The notes under the pieces were generated by a model that had not been told where the DNA came from, did no database searches, and saw only the letters and a list, made by a program, of their open reading frames with translations. Source: JBFMFR01 sp040752025 (GTDB taxonomy: Bacteria > Chloroflexota > Anaerolineae > Anaerolineales > UBA4823). Taken from it: DNA of 56,487 nt. Shown here in pieces: positions 24,148-32,667 of this stretch (positions are counted from its first letter, which is position 1; every line of letters begins with the position of its first letter). The DNA lies in NCBI GenBank assembly GCA_040752025.1, contig JBFMFR010000046.1, positions 1-56,487 on the forward strand, given 5' to 3'. Position numbers and translations under genes: made by a program.

Positions 24148-24924
24148 ATGGATGCAGTTGTGATTGCAGGTGGAGTTCCGGAACCTGAAGATCCTTTGTA
24201 TGCATACACCCAGGGCATTCCGAAGGCGCTGTTGGACATTTGTGGAAAGCCTATGATCCAATGGGTCTTGGACGCTCTTTGCCAGGCGGAAACGATCGAG
24301 CGGGTGATTGTGATTGGCCTGTCTGCTGATAGTGGGGTTACCTGTGAAAAGGCGATGGCATTCATCCCCAGCCAGGGGAATATGCTGGCGAACATCCGCG
24401 CGGGCGCTTTGAAAGTGCTTGAGTTGAACCCCAATGCCGAGCATGTCTTGTTAGCTTCTTCGGATGTGCCGGGGATTACGCATGAGAGCATCGATTGGGT
24501 GGTGCGTACCACCATGCAAACGGATGATGATGCTTACTACAATGTGATCTCCCGAGAGGCCATGGAGGCGCGCTATCCGACCTCCAATCGTTCCTACGTG
24601 CGCCTGCGCGACGTACAGGTGTGCGGCGGGGACGTAAACGTAGTGCGCACGAAAACTGTGACGGAGAACCACGATCTCTGGGATCGCATTGTTGAATCAC
24701 GGAAAAATGCCCTCAAGCAAGCGGCGCTCATCGGTTACGATACGCTGATTTTGTTGTTGCTGCGGTTGATTACCCTGGAAGGCGCGGTAAAAAAGGTGAC
24801 TCGGCGGTTGGCGATATCGGGCCGCGCCGTTTTGTGCCCGTACGCGGAAATTGGTATGGATGTGGATAAACCCCACCAGCTCGAGATCATGCGCGCGGAC
24901 CTGGAGCGGCGCAACGCCACCTAG
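24148..24924 (+). CDS. MobA-like nucleotidyltransferase (NTP transferase)
   Basis: 258 aa. Starts MDAVVIAGGVPEP and continues GIPKALLDICGKPMIQWVL, the signature loops of the NTP-transferase fold that joins sugar- or alcohol-phosphates to a nucleotide. The loop is AGGxPxP, not the usual AGGxGxRL, so the substrate may differ from standard sugar-1-phosphates. A hydrophobic segment (ILLLLLRLITL) lies in the C-terminal third. It is 30 bp after the unknown gene and 6 bp before the PAP2 gene. Confidence 0.65.
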   Translation: MDAVVIAGGVPEPEDPLYAYTQGIPKALLDICGKPMIQWVLDALCQAETIERVIVIGLSADSGVTCEKAMAFIPSQGNMLANIRAGALKVLELNPNAEHVLLASSDVPGITHESIDWVVRTTMQTDDDAYYNVISREAMEARYPTSNRSYVRLRDVQVCGGDVNVVRTKTVTENHDLWDRIVESRKNALKQAALIGYDTLILLLLRLITLEGAVKKVTRRLAISGRAVLCPYAEIGMDVDKPHQLEIMRADLERRNAT

Positions 24925-24930
24925 CCAGCA

Positions 24931-25443
24931 ATGAAGCGAAACTTGCTGGCGTTTGACGCAAAGTATTCGGATCGCTTGCGAATTGCTGAGAAGCCGGGTT
25001 TATTGCGCAACCTGGCGATCGTCTTCGCTCATTCGGGTGATTCGTGGTTCTGGCTGCTCGGCCTGGCGTTATTGTGGTGGCTGGGAAATGAGGCCTGGAA
25101 ATGGCGTGCGGTGGTGATGGGGGTGAGCATGCTGGGAACGGCTGCACTGGTTCTGGTGATCAAGTTTACCGTACGCAGGCAACGGCCTGCAGGTGAATGG
25201 GGCGATATCTACCGCAAAACGGACCCGCATTCTTTCCCTTCAGGCCATGCCGCCCGGGCTGCACTGCTGGCAGTGCTTGGGGTGGCGCTTGGACCGGCCT
25301 GGCTTTCCCTTGTCCTCCTGGTTTGGGCGCCACTGGTTGTATTGGCGCGCGTGGCGATGGGCGTCCACTACCTCTCGGATGTTCTGGCGGGAGCGGTGTT
25401 GGGAGCGGTGGTGGGCAGCGGCATTGCCATCCTGTTTATCTAA
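24931..25443 (+). CDS. PAP2-family membrane phosphatase
   Basis: 170 aa. The three PAP2 motifs are present: KFTVRRQRP (KX6RP-like), PSGHAAR and the RVAMGVHYLSDVLAG block with the catalytic His. About five membrane helices are visible. It removes phosphate from lipid phosphates such as phosphatidate, undecaprenyl diphosphate or phosphatidylglycerophosphate. It closes the three-gene unit with a nucleotidyltransferase, consistent with a lipid-phosphate pathway. Substrate not determined. Confidence 0.85.
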   Translation: MKRNLLAFDAKYSDRLRIAEKPGLLRNLAIVFAHSGDSWFWLLGLALLWWLGNEAWKWRAVVMGVSMLGTAALVLVIKFTVRRQRPAGEWGDIYRKTDPHSFPSGHAARAALLAVLGVALGPAWLSLVLLVWAPLVVLARVAMGVHYLSDVLAGAVLGAVVGSGIAILFI

Positions 25444-25472
25444 GGCGTGGTCGCTATACTTTGGTAATCAGA

Positions 25473-25502
25473 TTGCAGTAACCACCAGAAATCACTTATA
25501 AT
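25473..25502 (+). promoter_or_regulatory. Promoter of the first XRE-cupin regulator
   Basis: TTGCAG (25473-25478), 18-bp spacing and TATAAT (25497-25502). It lies 50 nt before the regulator ATG. No obvious ribosome site precedes that ATG. Confidence 0.5.
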
Positions 25503-25554
25503 TTGGGTTGTCGGTAATTTGCTCGGATCATGTTGAAGTGGCTCGGTTCTGACT

Positions 25555-26178
25555 ATGAAGAATAAAAACCTTCTTTCCAGTACTAATCAATCCGTGGATG
25601 TCGGAGGCCGCCTGCGCGAGTTGCGTTCTGCGCGCGGGCTTTCGATCCGTGCCCTGGCTGAGAAAAGTGGTTTGAGCGTCAATACGCTCAGCCTGATCGA
25701 AAATGGCAAGACTTCACCCAGTGTGAGCACCCTGCAGCAAGTTGCGTCAGCTCTCAAACTGCCGATCAATGCCTTCTTCGAATCGCCGACTTCACCACGG
25801 GCGATCGTGTTCCAGAAGGCTGATGCTCGCCAGGCAGCCGTTTTTGACCACGGAACTTTGGCTGACCTGGGGGCGGGATTTTCTCGACCTGGTTTGGAGC
25901 CGTTTATGGTCACTCTAGAGCTGCAGGCTGACAGCGGCGATGTTCCTATTGTCCATACTGGATTGGAATTTGTCTACTGCCTGGAGGGTTGCATCGGTTA
26001 TGAAGTGGATGGGCAGGTATTCAAGTTGGAAGCGGGCGACAGCCTGCTTTTCGAGGCGCATTTGCCTCACTGCTGGCACAATGCTGGCGAAATTCCATCC
26101 CGCTCTCTGCTTATGCTTTGCCCGACCGATGAGTACGATCGCCCCGATGAAAGGCACTTTACTTACGAAACTGAGTAA
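25555..26178 (+). CDS. XRE-family regulator with C-terminal cupin domain (first of two)
   Basis: 207 aa. Residues about 20-75 are a HTH (LRELRSARGLSIRALAEKSG, then NTLSLIENGKTSPSVSTLQQV). Residues about 120-195 form a cupin with GLEFVYCLEGCIGYEVDG and LEAGDSLLFEAHLPHCW. Such proteins sense a small ligand in the cupin. It closely resembles the second regulator at 33012-33680, and the two bracket the sulfur locus. A strong terminator follows, so it is transcribed alone. Cys residues (VYCLEGC) in the cupin could serve in thiol or metal sensing; that is speculation. Confidence 0.75.
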   Translation: MKNKNLLSSTNQSVDVGGRLRELRSARGLSIRALAEKSGLSVNTLSLIENGKTSPSVSTLQQVASALKLPINAFFESPTSPRAIVFQKADARQAAVFDHGTLADLGAGFSRPGLEPFMVTLELQADSGDVPIVHTGLEFVYCLEGCIGYEVDGQVFKLEAGDSLLFEAHLPHCWHNAGEIPSRSLLMLCPTDEYDRPDERHFTYETE

Positions 26179-26232
26179 GCAGGTTACTGCTGCGTTGTTT
26201 GCAAGTTAGCGCTATCGAAGCGCTTCTATATC

Positions 26233-26286
26233 GAGCCGAGGCCCTAAGGAATTGTGGAATCCTTAGGGCCTCGGCTCTATTTTTTC
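26233..26286 (+). terminator. Strong intrinsic terminator after the XRE-cupin gene
   Basis: GAGCCGAGGCCCTAAGGA at 26233-26250 pairs perfectly over 18 bp with 26260-26277, followed by TATTTTTTC. It cleanly separates the regulator from the cytochrome operon. Confidence 0.9.
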
Positions 26287-26352
26287 GGGATTGAAGGGCG
26301 CTGCCGGCGAAAACACACAATAAATAGTATCAAAATACTTGCATTTCTGGTA

Positions 26353-26412
26353 TTGCCAACCAGTAAATTTGGCGTATAATGCATTGGTTGCGTTTTCCCA
26401 TTGTAACCAATG
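26353..26412 (+). promoter_or_regulatory. Promoter and candidate operator of the sulfur locus
   Basis: TTGCCA (26353-26358), 16-bp spacing and TATAAT (26375-26380) form a good promoter. The inverted repeat CATTGGTT (26382-26389) and AACCAATG (26405-26412) covers the transcript start and is a candidate operator. Another 5-bp repeat (CTGGT/ACCAG) brackets the -35. The ArsR regulator or the XRE-cupin proteins encoded in the locus are the obvious candidate ligands, but binding is not shown. Confidence 0.55.
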
Positions 26413-26462
26413 AATTGGTCGATGCGCAACGGTTAGCTTACGCCCTATTGAGGAGATCTTGC

Positions 26463-27296
26463 ATGCAGCACAAAAAACTTTTCATTCCGACGATCACCAT
26501 TGGCGTGTTGTTGATGGCAATCACTGGATTGTGGCTGGTAACAGCTTCGCCGGCCAGCGCTCAGTGTGGCTCGCAAGCGTCGTCTTGCAAGAACTGTCAC
26601 GAAGTGCAGGGAGAAATGCCTGTCAACAGCGACGGCACTGCCTGGCACTCTTCACACGCTTTTGGCGACTTCTGTTATATCTGCCACGCTGGCAATAACC
26701 AGGCCATGGATAAGGAAGGGGCTCACGCGGGGATGGTGCCGCCTCTTTCGGATATCAAAGCATCCTGCCAGCAGTGCCATCCGGCTGATCTGCAGGAGCG
26801 CGCCCAGGTGTATGCCTCTGCACTGGGGGTTGAAATTGGTGAGGGCTTCACTCCTACTGGTGGAACTCTGGCAGTGGAGGGCGAGACTGCCAGCCTGCAA
26901 ACATCTCTCAGCGCGCCGGTTGCGACTGAGCTAGATGTGGATGATCCTAATTTGGTGGATTATGTGCAGCGCTACAATGAAATCGTGCTGGGTAGGCGTC
27001 CAGTTAACGTGGGTAATGCCATCTTGGTGGTGTTGATTGGCCTGGTAGCGATAGGCGGCAGCGGATATGTGTTCTATAATGAAGTGCTGTCAAAGCTGTC
27101 ACTGGGGAATACCAAAAAAGTGGATGGCGAATACCCCGACGATGTTGTTGATATGCTTCCAGCTATCGCAAATCTCAAGGTGCAAAGCCGAAAAACGCTG
27201 AGAAGCATCCTGGATAATCCCCAAAAATTGGAACTTGTGCTGAGATTGATTGGCTTGCTGGCCTTGGATGAAAAAAACGGGGAGCAAGTGCAATGA
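26463..27296 (+). CDS. Membrane-anchored triheme c-type cytochrome
   Basis: 277 aa from ATG 26463, seven bases after GGAG. Signal peptide with Ala-Ser-Ala cleavage (about residue 33), then three CXXCH haem sites: C42-H46, C71-H75 and C102-H106. A single membrane helix at about 185-206 is followed by a cytoplasmic tail. It is the first gene of the sulfur locus and overlaps the first YedE half by ATGA. Probably an electron carrier in a periplasmic sulfur/selenium oxidoreductase chain. Confidence 0.8.
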   Translation: MQHKKLFIPTITIGVLLMAITGLWLVTASPASAQCGSQASSCKNCHEVQGEMPVNSDGTAWHSSHAFGDFCYICHAGNNQAMDKEGAHAGMVPPLSDIKASCQQCHPADLQERAQVYASALGVEIGEGFTPTGGTLAVEGETASLQTSLSAPVATELDVDDPNLVDYVQRYNEIVLGRRPVNVGNAILVVLIGLVAIGGSGYVFYNEVLSKLSLGNTKKVDGEYPDDVVDMLPAIANLKVQSRKTLRSILDNPQKLELVLRLIGLLALDEKNGEQVQ

Positions 27297-27838
27297 AAAC
27301 GGTAATCAGCTATATTCGCAAAGACACGTGGTCGCCATATGTGGCCGGGATATTGCTCGGTTTAGTGGGAATTGCTGCTGTGTGGGCCAGCAACAGCCTG
27401 CTGGGCGCTTCGGGCGCGTTCGAGAACCTGGCCGGGATGATCGGCAGGGCGCTTGCGCCTGCATTGTTCGACAATATGTACTTCAACTTCATTATGCCGC
27501 CTGGGATCACTTACGGTGTGATGATGTTAGTCGGCCTGTTCTTCGGCGGGATGATCGGCGCAGCAAGCAGCGGAACGCTGAAATGGGGCAAAAAGGATGC
27601 TGCCAACAGCGATGAGCAGTGGAAGCGCGTCTTCGGCCCGCAGACCTGGAAGCGCTGGATCCTGGTGTTTGTGGGCGCCATTATCCTGGAGTACGCGGCC
27701 GGGATCGCTGGCGGATGCACCAGCGGCCTGGCAATTTCAGGCGGGATGCTGCTGGCCCCTTCGGCTTTTCTCTTCATTGCCGGGATGTTCGCCTCCGGCA
27801 TCCTTACTGCTTTGTTGATTTATCGCAGGAGATACTAA
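27293..27838 (+). CDS. YeeE/YedE-family half-transporter 1 (TsuA-like)
   Basis: 181 aa with several membrane helices and the GGCTSGLAISGG signature of the YeeE/YedE family, which imports thiosulfate (TsuA) or has been linked to selenium metabolism. The start overlaps the cytochrome stop (ATGA). It encodes the half bearing a conserved Cys; the companion half is the next gene. In many bacteria both halves are fused in one 350-residue protein; here they are separate. Confidence 0.8.
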   Translation: MKTVISYIRKDTWSPYVAGILLGLVGIAAVWASNSLLGASGAFENLAGMIGRALAPALFDNMYFNFIMPPGITYGVMMLVGLFFGGMIGAASSGTLKWGKKDAANSDEQWKRVFGPQTWKRWILVFVGAIILEYAAGIAGGCTSGLAISGGMLLAPSAFLFIAGMFASGILTALLIYRRRY

Positions 27839-27839
27839 A

Positions 27840-28394
27840 ATGGCTAATTTGATCATCGCCCTGGTGTTGGGTGTTGTCTTCGGCTTTGCCTTGAATAAGG
27901 CCGGGCTCACCAAATATCATAAAATCGTGAATGTGTTCCGGTTTACAGATATGGCTGTCTTGCAGTTCATGATGACCGCGTTGGTCGTTGCAATGATCGG
28001 CCTTTACAGCCTGCGCGCCCTCGGCCTGATCGTATTCCCAAACATTCCCGCCACCTATGTGGCCGGTAACTTGATTGGCGGGTTGATCTTTGGGGTGGGC
28101 ATGGCGCTTACCGGTTACTGACCGGGCACTTGCGCCGCCGGCGGCGGCGAAGGTAAGCTGGATTATTTGGTTCCAGGTCTGTTGGGTTTCCTGGTTGGCG
28201 CCGTGGTTTATGGCCTTACTTATCAGCAAGTGTTTCCAGTGATATCGGCCATGGCGAATTACGGCAATGTGGTTATCCCCGACTTGTGGAATGTCAGTTC
28301 TTTCCTGTTTATTACTCTCTTCACGCTTATCTCGCTCCTGTTGTTCTACCTGATCGACCGGGTGGGCATGAAAAGGGCAGAGAAAAACCAATAG
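27840..28394 (+). CDS. YeeE/YedE-family half-transporter 2, probable selenoprotein
   Basis: 184 aa if the in-frame TGA at 28119-28121 is read as selenocysteine (residue 94). Upstream reads GMALTGY and downstream PGTCAAGGGEGKLDY, so the TGA replaces the Cys of the family's GYCPGTC motif exactly; frame, membrane helices and reading continue unbroken to a TAG at 28394. Two separate small genes would lack a sensible start for the second part. A GC-rich hairpin starts 8 nt after the TGA. The selA/B/C genes needed for Sec insertion must be elsewhere. Alternative: a nonsense mutation or sequencing error, which the exact Cys position makes less likely. Confidence 0.75.
28129..28152 (+). promoter_or_regulatory. 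Candidate bacterial SECIS hairpin
   Basis: Pairing C28129-G28152, T-A, T-A, a bulged G28132, then seven GC pairs (28133-28139 with 28143-28149) leaves a GGC apical loop at 28140-28142. The loop begins 18 nt after the TGA and its first base is G, as bacterial SECIS rules require. The surrounding sequence is GC-rich, so this could partly be chance. Confidence 0.5.
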
Positions 28395-28434
28395 GCAGTG
28401 AACAGATCACCAAGCACTGTTTTTCGGAGCAACT

Positions 28435-30663
28435 ATGACAAAAACAATCTCAAGACGAGATTTTCTCAAACTGGGCACGGCGGCATCGGCGGCGCTGGCG
28501 GCCGGTAGTTTCATTCCACCGCAGGTAGCGCAGGCAGCGCGCCAGGCCGGGTATCTCAATGCGCAAGGCGATGGCTTTGTTCCCAGTATGTGCGAAATGT
28601 GCGTTTGGCGCTGTGGCTTGATTGCTAAAGTTCGAAACGGGCGTGTGGTTAAACTGGATGGTAACCCGCAGCACCCGCACTCTAAAGGCAGGTTATGCAC
28701 ACGGGGGCAATCTGGGCTGATGAATACCTACGACCCTGACCGTGTGCTGACCCCGCTCGTGCGGGTGGGCGCACGCGGCGAAGGTAAATTCCGCAAAGCA
28801 TCCTGGGATGAGGCCCTGGATCTAACTGCCTGGAAAATGCAGGAAATCAAACAAAAATACGGCCCAGAGGCGATGGTATTTTCTTCCACGCATAACTTGA
28901 GCCAGGTGCAGTTCGAGAATTTATTGTATGCCTATGGCTCACCCAACTATGGCACACAGCGCAGTTTATGCTTCAATGCCATGGTTTCCGCTTTCTTGCT
29001 GACCTATGGCATCGAAGAGCCATCTCGCAACTATGACAATGTCGAGTTCATCTTGATGGTAGGTCGCAATCTAATGGAAGCCATATCAACCTCAGAAACC
29101 GCTGAACTGGCGGAAGCGCTGGATCGCGGTGCAAAACTGGTTTATCTGGATCCGCGTTTTACCAAAACGGCCGCCAAAGCGAGCGAGTGGATCCCCATCC
29201 GTCCCGGAACCGATTCGGCTTTTTTGTTGGCTATGATTCACGTGATTGTTATGAATGAGCTGGCTGACTGCGATTTTGTCAAGCAGTATGTGATCGGCTG
29301 TGATGGCATCCAGGATGCCATGCGCAGCTATACACCCGAATGGGCTGAGGGGATCACTGGCGTACCTGCCGCGACTATTGAGCGCATTGCCCGTGAATAC
29401 GCCGCCGCAAAGCACAACGCCCTGGCGCATCCTGGTTGGCGCACATCGAACTTTGTCAATTCTTTCCAGACCGAGCGCGCGATTGCTACGTTAAATGCTT
29501 TGAGCGGCAATGTACTGACCCTTGGCGGGTGTTTATCTGCGGATGTTGCCGCAGAGGGCGCTGGGCTAGGTAAGCCGTCACAACCACCGTATCCACGCGT
29601 TTCAGCATTACGCCTGGATGGCACGCCCTGGAAATACCCGCTCGTTCCACTTAAATTGGGTGTCTTTCAGGAACTGCGCGATGCTATTCTGACTGGCGAG
29701 CCTTACCAGGCACATGGCTGGTTCATATCCAGGCAAAACCCGATCCAATCGCTGCCTGATCGCGCTAAAACGTTACAGGCGTTCGGTAAGATGGATTTCA
29801 TTGCTACTGTGGATATCATCATGAATGACACAGCCTGGTTCTCGGATGTTGTTCTTCCCGAAGCTTCCTACCTGGAACGCTATGATCCACTGTTGCCAGT
29901 GGGCGATAGGGTGTTCATCCGCCAGCCAGTGGTCCAGCCACAGGGCGAGGCCAAATCGGCCTTGTGGATTTATAAGCAGTTGGGCGAACGGTTGGGGTTA
30001 GATGATTATTTCCAATACAGCGATGAAGAGGATTACTTGCGCCAGCAGCTTGCTCCGTTGGGCGTCAGCCTGGAAGAACTGAAAGCCAAAGGCTATGTCG
30101 CGATGCCGGAAGGAGAAGAAAATAAGGAAATTGTCTTCAATACCCCCTCCGGAAAAATCGAGATTTATTCTGATACGCTGGCCAAGGCTGGTTTCTCACC
30201 CTGGCCAACCTGGGAAGAGCCGCCGCAGCCCGAACCAGGCCAGTTCTATCTGCTGACTGGCAAGGTGGCGCAGGCCACGCAGTTTGGTACTCAGAACAAC
30301 CAACTGCTGCACAAATATTCTGATGAGCCCCACCTGTGGATGAACGCCGATGCCGCTGCCAGCCTGAATCTGAGTGATGGCGACTGGCTGGAGGTGAGCA
30401 GCCAGGTGGGTATGGTGCATATCCGCCTACACGCCACGCAAGCTATCCGCTCTGACTGCGTATATATGACTCCAGGCTACGGGCATCTTTCCAAAGGCCT
30501 GACGACTGCTTTCGGCGTAGGCGCCAGCGACTCTGTACTGCATGTCACTTATACTGATCCCATCAGCGGTGGACAGGCGCTGAGCCAAACTTTTGTATCG
30601 GTAAAGAAAGCTGTGAACGCGCCGCCTGTCGAACTGCGCAGACCGCTCTATTTGGGAGAATAA
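28435..30663 (+). CDS. TAT-exported molybdopterin oxidoreductase (PsrA/PhsA-like)
   Basis: 742 aa. TAT signal SRRDFLKLG at 6-14. Fe-S cluster ligands Cys53, Cys56, Cys60 and Cys88 (CEMCVWRC and LCTRGQSG). The Mo-ligand is probably Cys179 (TQRSLCFNAM). The remaining domains are those of the DMSO-reductase family. The subunit set (catalytic, 4x[4Fe-4S], NrfD/HybB) matches polysulfide/thiosulfate reductases; the thiosulfate-type YedE genes upstream support a sulfur substrate. Arsenate or selenate are alternatives not excluded. Confidence 0.85.
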   Translation: MTKTISRRDFLKLGTAASAALAAGSFIPPQVAQAARQAGYLNAQGDGFVPSMCEMCVWRCGLIAKVRNGRVVKLDGNPQHPHSKGRLCTRGQSGLMNTYDPDRVLTPLVRVGARGEGKFRKASWDEALDLTAWKMQEIKQKYGPEAMVFSSTHNLSQVQFENLLYAYGSPNYGTQRSLCFNAMVSAFLLTYGIEEPSRNYDNVEFILMVGRNLMEAISTSETAELAEALDRGAKLVYLDPRFTKTAAKASEWIPIRPGTDSAFLLAMIHVIVMNELADCDFVKQYVIGCDGIQDAMRSYTPEWAEGITGVPAATIERIAREYAAAKHNALAHPGWRTSNFVNSFQTERAIATLNALSGNVLTLGGCLSADVAAEGAGLGKPSQPPYPRVSALRLDGTPWKYPLVPLKLGVFQELRDAILTGEPYQAHGWFISRQNPIQSLPDRAKTLQAFGKMDFIATVDIIMNDTAWFSDVVLPEASYLERYDPLLPVGDRVFIRQPVVQPQGEAKSALWIYKQLGERLGLDDYFQYSDEEDYLRQQLAPLGVSLEELKAKGYVAMPEGEENKEIVFNTPSGKIEIYSDTLAKAGFSPWPTWEEPPQPEPGQFYLLTGKVAQATQFGTQNNQLLHKYSDEPHLWMNADAAASLNLSDGDWLEVSSQVGMVHIRLHATQAIRSDCVYMTPGYGHLSKGLTTAFGVGASDSVLHVTYTDPISGGQALSQTFVSVKKAVNAPPVELRRPLYLGE

Positions 30664-30664
30664 C

Positions 30665-31441
30665 ATGGAAAAAAAGCAGAAGTATGGCTTCTTGATCGAC
30701 GCCTCGCGCTGCATCGATTGTCGTGCTTGTCTGGTGGCTTGCAGTGTGGAAAATAATGTTCCGATGAAAAACACGCGTATCTGGATCAAAGACACCAGTG
30801 TCATCGGTCAATTTCCTGATTTGCAGCGTTATACTGCACCCTATCACTGCATGCATTGTACAGACCCATCCTGCGTATCGGCCTGCACGGTTGGCGCTTT
30901 ACAGCAGAACAAAGACGGCATCGTTATCTACGATGTTGACCGTTGTATTGGCTGTCGTTACTGCATGTATGCCTGTCCGTTTGAAGTTCCTAACTTCCAA
31001 TGGGATCAGCGCTTTGCCTTGATTGTCAAATGCGATTTATGTGTTTCCCGCCTGGAAGAAGGACAACAGCAGCCTGCCTGTGCCGCAACCTGCCCTACCC
31101 AGGCGATCCAGTTCGGCAGCCGGGAACAAATGCTTGCCCTGGCTCATGAACGTATCGAGAACGAACCGAAGCGATATATCGACCATGTTTACGGTGAACA
31201 CGAGAACGGCGGCGCTTCCACTTTCTATATCTCGCCGGTGCCCTTTGAGCAACTTGGCTTCCCCACCACAGGGCAGACCGAGTCTCCGGCCCATTTCAAC
31301 CGCCTGGTCACGCACGGCACGCCCGCGGTTGCAGCGAGTGTTGCTATCGGCATGACCGGTATTTACCTAGCTATCCAACGCCAGGGAAAAGACAATGCTG
31401 TTGCCCAGGACGATGATGCCGTTCAGCATGCTGGCGAGTAA
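30665..31441 (+). CDS. Four-cluster ferredoxin electron-transfer subunit (PsrB/HybA-like)
   Basis: 258 aa with 16 cysteines in the typical order: CIDCRACLVAC, CMHCTDPSCVSAC, CIGCRYCMYAC and CDLC with CAATC, i.e. four [4Fe-4S] clusters. The C-terminus carries a membrane helix (about 225-245, VAASVAIGMTGIYLAI), as in HybA-type subunits. It lies one base after the catalytic gene. It should pass electrons between the catalytic subunit and the membrane protein encoded next. Confidence 0.88.
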   Translation: MEKKQKYGFLIDASRCIDCRACLVACSVENNVPMKNTRIWIKDTSVIGQFPDLQRYTAPYHCMHCTDPSCVSACTVGALQQNKDGIVIYDVDRCIGCRYCMYACPFEVPNFQWDQRFALIVKCDLCVSRLEEGQQQPACAATCPTQAIQFGSREQMLALAHERIENEPKRYIDHVYGEHENGGASTFYISPVPFEQLGFPTTGQTESPAHFNRLVTHGTPAVAASVAIGMTGIYLAIQRQGKDNAVAQDDDAVQHAGE

Positions 31442-31454
31442 GGAGAAATAAGCG

Positions 31455-32645
31455 ATGCTTAGCAAAATAATTACCGAACTGCGACGCTTACCGCGCTATG
31501 CATATATCCTGGCTGTTCTGACTGCATTAGGGATGAGTGCGGGTATGTACCGGCTATATGCTGGCCTTGGAGCCACTACCAATATGAGCAAGGTTTTCCC
31601 TTGGGGCATCTGGATCAGTTTCGATCTGACCACCGTGGCTCTTTCCGGTGGGGCGTTCACCCTGGCTGCCCTGGTTTATATCTTCCACATGCACGATTTG
31701 CATGCCGCTACCCGCCCAACCGTCTTGTTTGGTCTGCTGGGCTATAGTTCCGTACTGGTTATCCTGTTCTTCGACCTGGGACGTTGGGATCGTTTCTGGC
31801 ACTTCCTGGTTTATCCCAATATCAATTCGGCGCTGTTCGAGGTTAGCTGGTGTATCGCAATCTACTCGACAATTCTGATTTATGAATTCAGCCCGGTCAT
31901 TGTTGAGCGTTTTGGCAAGCACAAGCTGCTTGACTTGATTCGGAAACTGACGATACCAATGATTATCGCTGGTATAACGCTCTCCTCTATGCACCAGTCT
32001 TCACTGGGGACGCTTTTCATCGTTATGTCACCGCGCTTGCACCCACTGTGGTACTCTATGCTGTTACCTGTGTTCTTCCTGGTATCCTCCATACCAGCGG
32101 GCATCAGCCTTATCATCGTTGGCTCTATCGTCAGTGATTATCTGTTCGGTCACTCGCTCAGCCAGAGAGTGCTTGAAAAGCTGGGCTGGCTATTGCCCTG
32201 GGTCTTGGGCTTCTACACCGCTCTAAAACTGGGCGAACTGCTGGTGTCGGAAGAGTTAGGGTTGCTGTTTAGCAGCGGAGTGTATAGCCTGCTTTTCTGG
32301 ACAGAACTGGTTGTGGGCAACGTGATCCCGATTATTCTGTTCTCGATTAAGTCAGTGCGCTGGAGTCGCATTGGTACATTGATTGGCGCCCTGCTTGTTT
32401 CTGCTGGCATCGTTCTGAATCGCTTTGACGCAACCTGGTTTGCCCTCAAATCGCTGAATGGCGTGACCTATAGGCCATCCTGGATGGAAGTGGCTCTTCT
32501 AGTGGGGGTTGCATCCGGTGTACTGCTGGCTTTCACCCTTATCTCCACCTACTTCCCAGTGTTTGTTGAAACTGTCACAACCAGGAGCACCCAGCAGGCA
32601 AAGCTGTCGAGTGCACAGCCTGCCCATGTTTTGGGCGGAAATTAA
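31455..32645 (+). CDS. HybB/NrfD-type membrane quinol subunit
   Basis: 396 aa with about nine membrane helices. Diagnostic segments: GIWISFDLTTVALSGGAF, FEVSWCIAIYSTIL, ITLSSMHQSSLGTLF and RLHPLWYSMLLPVFF, which align with HybB and other NrfD-family members. It is expected to exchange electrons with the quinone pool and with the four-cluster subunit encoded just upstream. No haem-binding residues are needed in this family. Confidence 0.85.
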   Translation: MLSKIITELRRLPRYAYILAVLTALGMSAGMYRLYAGLGATTNMSKVFPWGIWISFDLTTVALSGGAFTLAALVYIFHMHDLHAATRPTVLFGLLGYSSVLVILFFDLGRWDRFWHFLVYPNINSALFEVSWCIAIYSTILIYEFSPVIVERFGKHKLLDLIRKLTIPMIIAGITLSSMHQSSLGTLFIVMSPRLHPLWYSMLLPVFFLVSSIPAGISLIIVGSIVSDYLFGHSLSQRVLEKLGWLLPWVLGFYTALKLGELLVSEELGLLFSSGVYSLLFWTELVVGNVIPIILFSIKSVRWSRIGTLIGALLVSAGIVLNRFDATWFALKSLNGVTYRPSWMEVALLVGVASGVLLAFTLISTYFPVFVETVTTRSTQQAKLSSAQPAHVLGGN

Positions 32646-32667
32646 TTTTGAATTGGCCAGGTAGTTT

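Noticed and set aside
28119..28121. TGA taken as an ordinary stop or a degraded YedE gene
   Set aside because: The frame, membrane pattern and conserved PGTC text continue unbroken and the position equals the conserved Cys; a selenocysteine reading is more economical, though confirmation needs selABC.
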